In this document: positions 1 to 10,700 of the stretch, in pieces
Position numbering within the stretch: the first letter of the stretch is position 1
Layout of the letters: every line of letters begins with the position of its first letter
DNA from: Euonymus europaeus
Lineage: Eukaryota > Streptophyta > Magnoliopsida > Celastrales > Celastraceae
Direction of reading: 5' to 3'
Assembly: GCA_963580455.1 (NCBI GenBank)
Contig: OY756972.1
Coordinates: forward strand, 12,229,001 to 12,293,000
DNA: 64,000 bases
Notes under the pieces: model-generated
Told to the model about the DNA's origin: nothing
Seen by the model: only the letters and a program-made list of their open reading frames with translations
The model's database searches: none
Position numbers and translations under genes: made by a program

Positions 1-319
1 ACCGTTAAAAGCTCCTCCATAGAGAGAGTTGAGCAACTTCAGACCATCAAAGTTGCTCGTTGTACAATTTTTATTGTTCTTATATGTCAAATTTTACGAG
101 TATAAGCTTCCTAGATTATTTCGATGCCAAAACACCAACTTTCTATGGCAAATGGACAAAACCGTTAAAAGCTCATCCATAGAGAGAGTGAACAACTTCG
201 GACCATCAAAGTTGCTCGGTGTACAATTTTTATTGTTCTTATATGTCAAATTTTAAGAGTATAAGCTTCCTAGATTATTTCGATGCCAAAACACCAACTT
301 TCTATGACAAATGGACAAA
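1..319 (+). repeat. Two monomers preceding the first 15-mer unit
   Basis: Monomers start at 1 and 161. The first has CTTCAGACC in place of CTTCGGACC and CTCGTTGT in place of CTCGGTGT. The second is a 159-bp GTGAACAAC type. They do not match the two monomers that precede the next copy of the 2,396-bp unit, so they lie outside that duplication. Confidence 0.7.
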
Positions 320-479
320 ACCGTTAAAAGGTCCTCCATAGAGAGAGTTGAGCAACTTCGGACCATTGAAGTTGCTCGGTGTAGAATTTTTATTGTTCTT
401 ATATTTCAAATTTTAAGAGTATAAGCTTCCTAGATTATTTCGATGCCAAAACACCAACTTTCTATGACAAATGGACAAA

Positions 480-639
480 ACCGTTAAAAGCTCCTCCATA
501 GAGAGAGTTGAGCAACTTCGGACCATCAAAGTTGCTCGGTGTACAATTTTTATTGTTCTTATATGTCAAATTTTACGAGTATAAGCTTCCTAGATTATTT
601 CGATGCCAAAACACCAACTTTCTATGGCAAATGGACAAA
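480..639 (+). repeat. Reference 160-bp monomer with four ~40-bp subunits
   Basis: This copy serves as the reference for variant descriptions. It divides into S1 480-519, S2 520-559, S3 560-599 and S4 600-639. At exact 40-bp offsets the words ATCAAAG (S2), GTCAAAT (S3) and GCCAAAA (S4) line up, and GTTAAAAG (S1) joins with a 1-bp shift. Ungapped comparison by eye gives about 17 of 40 identities for S1/S2 and for S2/S3, and about 13 of 40 for S3/S4. GC content is about 36 %, unevenly spread: S3 is poorest (9 of 40) and S1 richest (18 of 40). CpG sites lie in ACCG, TTCGG, CTCGG, TTTCGAT and ACGAG. A HindIII site lies in S3. The monomer also carries the 9-bp dyad annotated separately. Confidence 0.85.
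510..537. other. 9-bp inverted repeat with 10-nt loop (exemplar of a motif in most monomers)
   Basis: GAGCAACTT at 510-518 and AAGTTGCTC at 529-537 are exact reverse complements separated by 10 bases. The same perfect dyad is visible at 31-58 and in a large share of monomers through the window. In the class with ATTG at the end of the loop (for example 350-377) the loop has changed but both arms are intact. Other monomer classes have one mismatch (GAACAACTT, GAGCGACTT or AAGTTCCTC) or a destroyed right arm (AACGTTTCTC). Dyads are known to be enriched in several centromeric satellites and may extrude as cruciforms. A functional role here is inference. Confidence 0.8.
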
Positions 640-2715
640 ACCGTTAAAAGCTCATCCATAGAGAGAGTGAACAACTTCGGACCATCAAAGTTGCTCGGTG
701 TACAATTTTTATTGTTGTTATATGTCAAATTTTACGAGTATAAACTTCATGGATTATTTCGATGCCAAAACACCAACTTTCTATGACAAATGGACAAAAC
801 CGTTAAAAGCTCCTCCATAGAGAGAGTTAAGCAACTTCGGACCATCAACGTTTCTCGATGTACACTTTTTATTGTTCTTATATGTCAAATTTTATGAGTA
901 TAAGCTTCATAGATTATTTCGATGCCAAAACACCAACTTTTATGACAAATGGACAAAACCGTTCAAAGCTCCTCCATAGAGAGAGTTGAGCAACTTCGGA
1001 CCATCAAAGTTCCTCTATGTACACTTTTTATTGTTCTTTTACGTAAAATTTTATTAATACAAGCTTCCAAGATTATTTTGATTCCAACACACCAACTTTC
1101 TATGACAAATGGATAAAACCGTTAAAAGCTCCTCCATAGAGAGAGTTGAGCGACTTCGGACCATCAAAGTTGCTCGGTGTACAATTTTTATTGTTCTTAT
1201 ATGTCAAATTTTAAGAGTATAAGCTTCCTAGATTATTTTGATGCCAAAACACCAACTTTCTATGACAAATGGACAAAACCGTTAAAAGGTCCTCCATAGA
1301 GAGAGTTGAGCAACTTCGGACCATTGAAGTTGCTCGGTGTAGAATTTTTATTGTTCTTATATTTCAAATTTTAAGAGTATAAGCTTCCTAGATTATTTCG
1401 ATGCCAAAACACCAACTTTCTATGACAAATGGACAAAACCGTTAAAAGCTCCTCCATAGAGAGAGTTGAGCAACTTCGGACCATCAAAGTTGCTCGGTGT
1501 ACAATTTTTATTGTTCTTATATGTCAAATTTTACGAGTATAAGCTTCCTAGATTATTTCGATGCCAAAACACCAACTTTCTATGGCAAATGGACAAAACC
1601 GTTAAAAGCTCATCCATAGAGAGAGTGAACAACTTCGGACCATCAAAGTTGCTCGGTGTACAATTTTTATTGTTGTTATATGTCAAATTTTACGAGTATA
1701 AACTTCATGGATTATTTCGATGCCAAAACACCAACTTTCTATGACAAATGGACAAAACCGTTAAAAGCTCCTCCGTAGAGAGAGTTAAGCAACTTCGGAC
1801 CATCAAAGTTGCTCGGCGTACAATTTTTATTGTTCTTATATGTCGAATTTTACGAGTATAAGCTTCCTAGATTATTTCGATGCCAAAACACCAACTTTCT
1901 ATGGCAAATGGACAAAACCGTTAAAAGCTCATCCATAGAGAGAGTTGAGCAACTTCGGACCGTCAAAGTTGCTCGGTGTACAATTTTTATTGTTCTTATA
2001 TGTGAAATTTTACGAGTATAAACTTCATGGATTATTTCGATGCCAAAACACCAACTTTCTATGACAAATGGAGAAAACCGTTAAAAGCTCCTCCATAGAG
2101 AGAGTTGAGCAACTTCGGACCATCAAAGTTGCTCGGTGTACAATTTTTATTGTTCTTATATGTCAAATTTTAAGAGTATAAGCTTCCTAGATTTTTTCGA
2201 TGGCAAAACACCAACTTTCTATGACAAATGGAGAAAACCGTTAAAAGCTCCTCCATAGAGAGAGTTAAGCAACTTCGGACCATCAACGTTTCTCGATGTA
2301 CACTTTTTATTGTTCTTATATGTCAAATTTTATGAGTATAAGCTTCATACATTATTTCGATGCCAAAACACCAACTTTTATGACAAATGGACAAAACCGT
2401 TAAAAGGTCCTCCATAGAGAGAGTTGAGCAACTTCGGACCATTGAAGTTGCTCGGTGTAGAATTTTTATTGTTCTTATATTTCAAATTTTGAGAGTATAA
2501 GCTTCCTAGATTATTTCGATGCCAAAACACCAACTTTCTATGACAAATGGACAAAACCGTTAAAAGCTCCTCCATAGAGAGAGTTGAGCAACTTCGGACC
2601 ATCAAAGTTGCTCGGTGTACAATTTTTATTGTTCTTATATGTCAAATTTTACGAGTATAAGCTTCCTAGATTATTTCGATGCCAAAACACCAACTTTCTA
2701 TGGCAAATGGACAAA

Positions 2716-5111
2716 ACCGTTAAAAGGTCCTCCATAGAGAGAGTTGAGCAACTTCGGACCATTGAAGTTGCTCGGTGTAGAATTTTTATTGTTCTTATAT
2801 TTCAAATTTTAAGAGTATAAGCTTCCTAGATTATTTCGATGCCAAAACACCAACTTTCTATGACAAATGGACAAAACCGTTAAAAGCTCCTCCATAGAGA
2901 GAGTTGAGCAACTTCGGACCATCAAAGTTGCTCGGTGTACAATTTTTATTGTTCTTATATGTCAAATTTTACGAGTATAAGCTTCCTAGATTATTTCGAT
3001 GCCAAAACACCAACTTTCTATGGCAAATGGACAAAACCGTTAAAAGCTCATCCATAGAGAGAGTGAACAACTTCGGACCATCAAAGTTGCTCGGTGTACA
3101 ATTTTTATTGTTGTTATATGTCAAATTTTACGAGTATAAACTTCATGGATTATTTCGATGCCAAAACACCAACTTTCTATGACAAATGGACAAAACCGTT
3201 AAAAGCTCCTCCATAGAGAGAGTTAAGCAACTTCGGACCATCAACGTTTCTCGATGTACACTTTTTATTGTTCTTATATGTCAAATTTTATGAGTATAAG
3301 CTTCATAGATTATTTCGATGCCAAAACACCAACTTTTATGACAAATGGACAAAACCGTTCAAAGCTCCTCCATAGAGAGAGTTGAGCAACTTCGGACCAT
3401 CAAAGTTCCTCTATGTACACTTTTTATTGTTCTTTTACGTAAAATTTTATTAATACAAGCTTCCAAGATTATTTTGATTCCAACACACCAACTTTCTATG
3501 ACAAATGGATAAAACCGTTAAAAGCTCCTCCATAGAGAGAGTTGAGCGACTTCGGACCATCAAAGTTGCTCGGTGTACAATTTTTATTGTTCTTATATGT
3601 CAAATTTTAAGAGTATAAGCTTCCTAGATTATTTCGATGCCAAAACACCAACTTTCTATGACAAATGGACAAAACCGTTAAAAGGTCCTCCATAGAGAGA
3701 GTTGAGCAACTTCGGACCATTGAAGTTGCTCGGTGTAGAATTTTTATTGTTCTTATATTTCAAATTTTAAGAGTATAAGCTTCCTAGATTATTTCGATGC
3801 CAAAACACCAACTTTCTATGACAAATGGACAAAACCGTTAAAAGCTCCTCCATAGAGAGAGTTGAGCAACTTCGGACCATCAAAGTTGCTCGGTGTACAA
3901 TTTTTATTGTTCTTATATGTCAAATTTTACGAGTATAAGCTTCCTAGATTATTTCGATGCCAAAACACCAACTTTCTATGGCAAATGGACAAAACCGTTA
4001 AAAGCTCATCCATAGAGAGAGTGAACAACTTCGGACCATCAAAGTTGCTCGGTGTACAATTTTTATTGTTGTTATATGTCAAATTTTACGAGTATAAACT
4101 TCATGGATTATTTCGATGCCAAAACACCAACTTTCTATGACAAATGGACAAAACCGTTAAAAGCTCCTCCGTAGAGAGAGTTAAGCAACTTCGGACCATC
4201 AAAGTTGCTCGGCGTACAATTTTTATTGTTCTTATATGTCGAATTTTACGAGTATAAGCTTCCTAGATTATTTCGATGCCAAAACACCAACTTTCTATGG
4301 CAAATGGACAAAACCGTTAAAAGCTCATCCATAGAGAGAGTTGAGCAACTTCGGACCGTCAAAGTTGCTCGGTGTACAATTTTTATTGTTCTTATATGTG
4401 AAATTTTACGAGTATAAACTTCATGGATTATTTCGATGCCAAAACACCAACTTTCTATGACAAATGGAGAAAACCGTTAAAAGCTCCTCCATAGAGAGAG
4501 TTGAGCAACTTCGGACCATCAAAGTTGCTCGGTGTACAATTTTTATTGTTCTTATATGTCAAATTTTAAGAGTATAAGCTTCCTAGATTTTTTCGATGGC
4601 AAAACACCAACTTTCTATGACAAATGGAGAAAACCGTTAAAAGCTCCTCCATAGAGAGAGTTAAGCAACTTCGGACCATCAACGTTTCTCGATGTACACT
4701 TTTTATTGTTCTTATATGTCAAATTTTATGAGTATAAGCTTCATACATTATTTCGATGCCAAAACACCAACTTTTATGACAAATGGACAAAACCGTTAAA
4801 AGGTCCTCCATAGAGAGAGTTGAGCAACTTCGGACCATTGAAGTTGCTCGGTGTAGAATTTTTATTGTTCTTATATTTCAAATTTTGAGAGTATAAGCTT
4901 CCTAGATTATTTCGATGCCAAAACACCAACTTTCTATGACAAATGGACAAAACCGTTAAAAGCTCCTCCATAGAGAGAGTTGAGCAACTTCGGACCATCA
5001 AAGTTGCTCGGTGTACAATTTTTATTGTTCTTATATGTCAAATTTTACGAGTATAAGCTTCCTAGATTATTTCGATGCCAAAACACCAACTTTCTATGGC
5101 AAATGGACAAA
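2716..5111 (+). repeat. 15-monomer higher-order repeat, copy 2 (2,396 bp)
   Basis: This copy directly abuts copy 1 and matches it almost base for base. The one difference I noticed is TATTTTGATG near 1236 against TATTTCGATG near 3632, a CpG transition. The pattern stops at 5112, where copy 1 would continue with AAAAGGTCC but the sequence instead has AAAAGCTCATCC and a GTGAACAAC monomer. So there are exactly two tandem copies, consistent with one recent unequal exchange. Confidence 0.9.
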
Positions 5112-8100
5112 ACCGTTAAAAGCTCATCCATAGAGAGAGTGAACAACTTCGGACCATCAAAGTTGCTCGGTGTACAATTTTTATTGTTCTTATATGTCAA
5201 ATTTTAAGAGTATAAGCTTCCTAGATTTTTTCGATGCCAAAACACCAACTTTCTATGACAAATGGAGAAAACCGTTAAAAGCTCCTCCATAGAGAGGGTT
5301 AAGCAACTTCGGACCATCAACGTTTCTCGATGTACACTTTTTATTGTTCTTATATGTCAAATTTTATGAGTATAAGCTTCATAGATTATTTCGATGCCAA
5401 AACACCAACTTTTATGACAAATGGACAAAACCGTTAAAAGCTCCTCCATAGAGAGAGTTGAGCAACTTCGGACCATCAAAGTTCCTCTATGTACACTTTT
5501 TATTGTTCTTCTACGTAAAATTTTATTAATACAAGCTACCAAGATTATTTCGATTCCAACACACCAACTTTCTGTGACATATGGATAAAACCGTTAAAAG
5601 CTCATCCATAGAGAGAGTTGAGCAACATCGGACCATCAAAGTTGCTCGGCGTAAAATTTTTATTGTTCTTATATGTCAAATTTTACGAGTATAAACTTCC
5701 TAGATTATTTTGATGCCAAAACACCAACTTTCTATGGCAAATGGACAAAACCGTTAAAAGCTCATCCATAGAGAGAGTTGAGCAACTTCGGACCATCAAA
5801 GTTGCTCGGTGTACAATTTTTATTGTTCTTATATGTCAAATTTTACGAGTATAAACTTCATGGATTATTTCGATGCCAAAACACCAACTTTCTATGACAA
5901 ATGGACAAAACCGTTAAAAGCTCCTCCATAGAGAGAGTTGAGCAACTTCGGACCATCAAAGTTGCTCGGTGTACAATTTTTATTGTTCTTATATGTCAAA
6001 TTTTACGAGTATAAGCTTCCTAGATTATTTCGATGCCAAAACACCAACTTTCTATGGCAAATGGACAAAACCGTTAAAAGCTCATCCATAGAGAGAGTGA
6101 ACAACTTCGGACCATCAAAGTTGCTCGGTGTACAATTTTTATTGTTCTTATATTTCAAATTTTAAGATTATAAGCTTCCTAGATTTTTTCGATGCCAAAA
6201 CACCAACTTTCTATGACAAATGGAGAAAACCGTTAAAAGCTCCTCCATAGAGAGAGTTAAGCAACTTCGGACCATCAACGTTTCTCGATGTACACTTTTT
6301 ATTGTTCTTATATGTCAAATTTTATTAGTATAAGCTTCATAGATTATTTCGATGCCAAAACACCAACTTTTATGACAAATTGACAAAACCGTTAAAAGCT
6401 CCTCCATAGAGAGAGTTGAGCAACTTCGGACCATCAAAGTTCCTCTATGTACACTTTTTATTGTTCTTCTACGTAAAATTTTATTAATACAAGCTTCCAA
6501 GATTATTTCGATTCCAACACACCAACTTTCTGTGACATATGGATAAAACCGTTAAAAGCTCATCCATAGAGAGAGTTGAGCAACATCGGACCATCAAAGT
6601 TGCTCGGCGTACAATTTTTATTGTTCTTATACGTCAAATTTTACGAGTATAAGCTTCCTAGATTATTTTGATGCCAAAACACCAACTTTCTATGGCAAAT
6701 GGACAAAACCGTTAAAAGCTCATCCATAGAGAGAGTTGAGCAACTTCGGACCATCAAAGTTGCTCGGTGTACAATTTTTATTGTTCTTATATGTCAAATT
6801 TTACGAGTATAAACTTCATGGATTATTTCGATGCCAAAACACCAACTTTCTATGGCAAATGGACAAAACCGTTAAAAGCTCATCCATAGAGAGAGTGAAC
6901 AACTTCGGACCCTCAAAGTTGCTCGGTGTACAATTTTTATTGTTCTTATATGTCAAATTTTACGAGTATAAACTTCATGGATTATTTCGATGCCAAAACA
7001 CCAACTTTCTATGACAAATGGACAAAACCGTTAAAAGCTCCTCTATAGAGAGAGTTAAGCAACTTCGGACCGTCAAAGTTGCTCGGCGTACAATTTTTAT
7101 TGTTCTTATATGTCGAATTTTACGAGTATAAGCTTCCTAGATTATTTCGATGCCAAAACACCAACTTTCTATGGCAAATGGACAAAACCGTTAAAAGCTC
7201 ATCCATAGAGAGAGTTGAGCAACTTCGGACCGTCAAAGTTGCTCGGTGTACAATTTTTATTGTTCTTATATGTGAAATTTTACGAGTATAAACTTCATGG
7301 ATTATTTCGATGCCAAAACACCAACTTTCTATGACAAATGGACAAAACCGTTAAAAGCTCCTCTATAGAGAGAGTTAAGCAACTTCGGACCGTCAAAGTT
7401 GCTCGGCGTACAATTTTTATTGTTCTTATATGTCAAATTTTACGAGTATAAGCTTCCTAGATTATTTCGATGCCAAAACACCAACTTTCTATGGCAAATG
7501 GACAAAACCGTTAAAAGCTCATCCATAGAGAGAGTGAACAACTTCGGACCATCAAAGTTGCTCGGTGTACAATTTTTATTGTTCTTATATTTCAAATTTT
7601 AAGAGTATAAGCTTCCTAGATTTTTTCGATGCCAAAACACCAACTTTCTATGACAAATGGAGAAAACCGTTAAAAGCTCCTCCATAGAGAGAGTTAAGCA
7701 ACTTCGGACCATCAACGTTTCTCGATGTACACTTTTTATTGTTCTTATATGTCAAATTTTATTAGTATAAGCTTCATAGATTATTTCGATGCCAAAACAC
7801 CAACTTTTATGACAAATTGACAAAACCGTTAAAAGCTCCTCCATAGAGAGAGTTGAGCAACTTCGGACCATCAAAGTTCCTCTATGTACACTTTTTATTG
7901 TTCTTCTACGTAAAATTTTATTAATACAAGCTTCCAAGATTATTTCGATTCCAACACACCAACTTTCTGTGACATATGGATAAAACCGTTAAAAGCTCAT
8001 CCATAGAGAGAGTTGAGCAACATCGGACCATCAAAGTTGCTCGGCGTACAATTTTTATTGTTCTTATATGTCAAATTTTACGAGTATAAGCTTCCTAGAT

Positions 8101-9742
8101 TATTTTGATGCCAAAACACCAACTTTCTATGGCAAATGGACAAAACCGTTAAAAGCTCATCCATAGAGAGAGTTGAGCAACTTCGGACCATCAAAGTTGC
8201 TCGGTGTACAATTTTTATTGTTCTTATATGTCAAATTTTACGAGTATAAACTTCATGGATTATTTCGATGCCAAAACACCAACTTTCTATGACAAATGGA
8301 CAAAACCGTTAAAAGCTCCTCCATAGAGAGAGTTGAGCAACTTCGGACCATCAAAGTTGCTCGGTGTACAATTTTTATTGTTCTTATATGTCAAATTTTA
8401 AGAGTATAAGCTTCCTAGATTTTTTCGATGCCAAAACACCAACTTTCTATGACAAATGGAGAAAACCGTTAAAAGCTCCTCCATAGAGAGAGTTAAGTAA
8501 CTTCGGACCATCAACGTTTCTCGATGTACACTTTTTATTGTTCTTATATGTCAAATTTTATGAGTATAAGCTTCATAGATTATTTCGATGCCAAAACACC
8601 AACTTTTATGACAAATGGACAAAACCGTTAAAAGCTCCTCCATAGAGAGAGTTGAGCAACTTCGGACCATCAAAGTTCCTCTATGTACACTTTTTATTGT
8701 TCTTCTCCGTAAAATTTTATTAATACAAGCTTCCAAGATTATTTCGATTCCAACACACCAACTTTCTGTGACATATGGATAAAACCGTTAAAAGCTCATC
8801 CATAGAGAGAGTTGAGCAACATCGGACCATCAAAGTTGCTCGGCGTACAATTTTTATTGTTCTTATATGTCAAATTTTACGAGTATAAGCTTCCTAGATT
8901 ATTTTGATGCCAAAACACCAACTTTCTATGACAAATGGACAAAACCGTTAAAAGCTCCTCCATAGAGAGAGTTGAGCAACTTCGGACCATCAAAGTTGCT
9001 CGGTGTACAATTTTTATTGTTCTTATATGTCAAATTTTACGAGTATAAGCTTCCTAGATTATTTCGATGCCAAAACACCAACTTTCTATGGCAAATGGAC
9101 AAAACCGTTAAAAGCTCATCCATAGAGAGAGTGAACAACTTCGGACCCTCAAAGTTGCTCGGTGTACAATTTTTATTGTTCTTATATGTCAAATTTTACG
9201 AGTATAAACTTCATGGATTATTTCGATGCCAAAACACCAACTTTCTATGACAAATGGACAAAACCGTTAAAAGCTCCTCCATAGAGAGAGTTAAGCAACT
9301 TCGGACCGTCAAAGTTGCTCGGCGTACAATTTTTATTGTTCTTATATGTCGAATTTTACGAGTATAAGCTTCCTAGATTATTTCGATGCCAAAACACCAA
9401 CTTTCTATGGCAAATGGACAAAACCGTTAAAAGCTCATCCATAGAGAGAGTTGAGCAACTTCGGACCATCAAAGTTGCTCGGTGTACAATTTTTATTGTT
9501 CTTATATGTGAAATTTTACGAGTATAAACTTCATGGATTATTTCGATGCCAAAACACCAACTTTCTATGACAAATGGAGAAAACCGTTAAAAGCTCCTCC
9601 ATAGAGAGAGTTGAGCAACTTCGGACCATCAAAGTTGCTCGGTGTACAATTTTTATTGTTCTTATATGTCATAGTTTATGAGTATAAGCTTCCTAGATTA
9701 TTTCGATGCCAAAACACCAACTTTCTATGACAAATGGACAAA
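5112..9742 (+). repeat. Mosaic segment with a recurring block P
   Basis: A block of about two and a half monomers occurs near 5285-5660, 6243-6620, 7680-8055 and 8479-8850. In order it holds CAACGTTTCTCGATG, then CATAGATTATTTCG with ACTTTTATGAC, then GTTCCTCTATG with TTCTACGTAAAATTTTATT, then TGTGACATATGG and finally GAGCAACATCGG with CTCGGCGTA. Steps between copies are about 958, 1,437 and 799 bp (6, 9 and 5 monomers). Between the blocks lie canonical and GTGAACAAC monomers, with a CTCGGCGTACAA / TATGTCGAA class at about 7079 and 9315. No gene is present. Confidence 0.8.
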
Positions 9743-10700
9743 ACCGTTAAAAGGTCCTCCATAGAGAGAGTTGAGCAACTTCGGACCATCAAAGTTCCTC
9801 TATGTACACTTTTTATTGTTCTTTTACGTAAAATTTTATTAATACAAGCTTCCAAGATTCTTTCGATTCCAACACACCAACTTTCAATGACAAATGGATA
9901 AAACCGTTAAAAGCCCCTCCATAGAGAGAGTTGAGCGACTTCGGACCATCAAAGTTGCTCGGTGTACACTTTTTATTGTTCATATATGTCAAAGTTTATG
10001 AGTATAAGCTTTATAGATTATTTCGATGCCAAAACACCAACTTTTATGACAAATGGACAAAACCGTTAAAAGCTTCTTCATAGAGAGAGTTGAGCAACTT
10101 CGGACCATCAAAGTTGTTCGGTGTACAATTTTTATTGTTCTTATATGTCAAATTTTAAGAGTATAAGCTTCCTAGATATTTTCGATGCCAAAACACCAAC
10201 TTTCTATGACAAATTGAGAAAACCGTTAAAAGCTCCTCCATAGAGAGAGTTAAGCAACTTCGGACCATAAACGTTTCTCGATGTACACTTTTTATTGTTC
10301 TTATATGTCAAATTTTATGAGTATAAGCTTCATAGATTATTTCGATGCCAAAACACCAACGTTTATGACAAATGGACAAAACCGTTAAAAGCTCCTCCAT
10401 AGAGAGAGTTGAGCAACTTCGGACCATCAAAGTTCCTCTATGTACACTTTTTATTGTTCTTTTACGTAAAATTTTATTAATACAAGCTTCCAAGATTCTT
10501 TCGATTCCAACACACCAACTTTCAATGACAAATGGATAAAACCGTTAAAAGCCCCTCCATAGAGAGAGTTGAGCGACTTCGGACCATCAAAGTTGCTCGG
10601 TGTACAATTTTTACTGTTCTTATATGTCAAATTTTAAGAGTATAAGCTTTCTAGATTATTTCGATGCCAAAACACCAACTTTCTATGACAAATGGACAAA
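9743..10700 (+). repeat. M6 module, copy 1 (6 monomers, 958 bp)
   Basis: M6 is a fixed series of six monomers. Markers in order are AAAAGGTCC with GTTCC(T/A)CTATG and AAGATTCTTTCG; GCCCCTCC with TTCATATATG; GCTTCTTCAT with AGATATTTTCG; CCATAAACG; GTTCCTCTATG; and GCCCCTCC with TTTTTACTG. This copy has GTTCCTCTATG in the first monomer, where later copies have GTTCCACTATG, and GTTGTTCGG in the third. Confidence 0.85.

Larger units (their letters stand above)
320..2715 (+). repeat. 15-monomer higher-order repeat, copy 1 (2,396 bp)
   Basis: Starting at the monomer with AAAAGGTCCTCC, every diagnostic variant recurs 2,396 bp downstream. These include the GTAGAGAG variant (about 1774 and 4170), the CATACATTATTTCG variant (about 2345 and 4742) and the TTTTGAGAGTAT variant (about 2486 and 4882). 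The unit is 15 monomers, 4 bp short of 15 x 160 because of 159-bp members. Inside it the 958-bp step (6 monomers) relates 320 to about 800 with 1278 to about 1758, so a shorter duplication preceded the larger one. Confidence 0.9.

Noticed and set aside
519..535. Possible CENP-B box (CTTCGGACCATCAAAG)
   Set aside because: It matches the NTTCGNNNNA half, but the required CGGG is AAAG. Plants are also not known to use a CENP-B box in this way.
5570..5600. NdeI site CATATG and ACATATGG change as a possible insertion scar
   Set aside because: It is a simple substitution (ACAAATGG to ACATATGG) shared by all block P copies. There is no target duplication.
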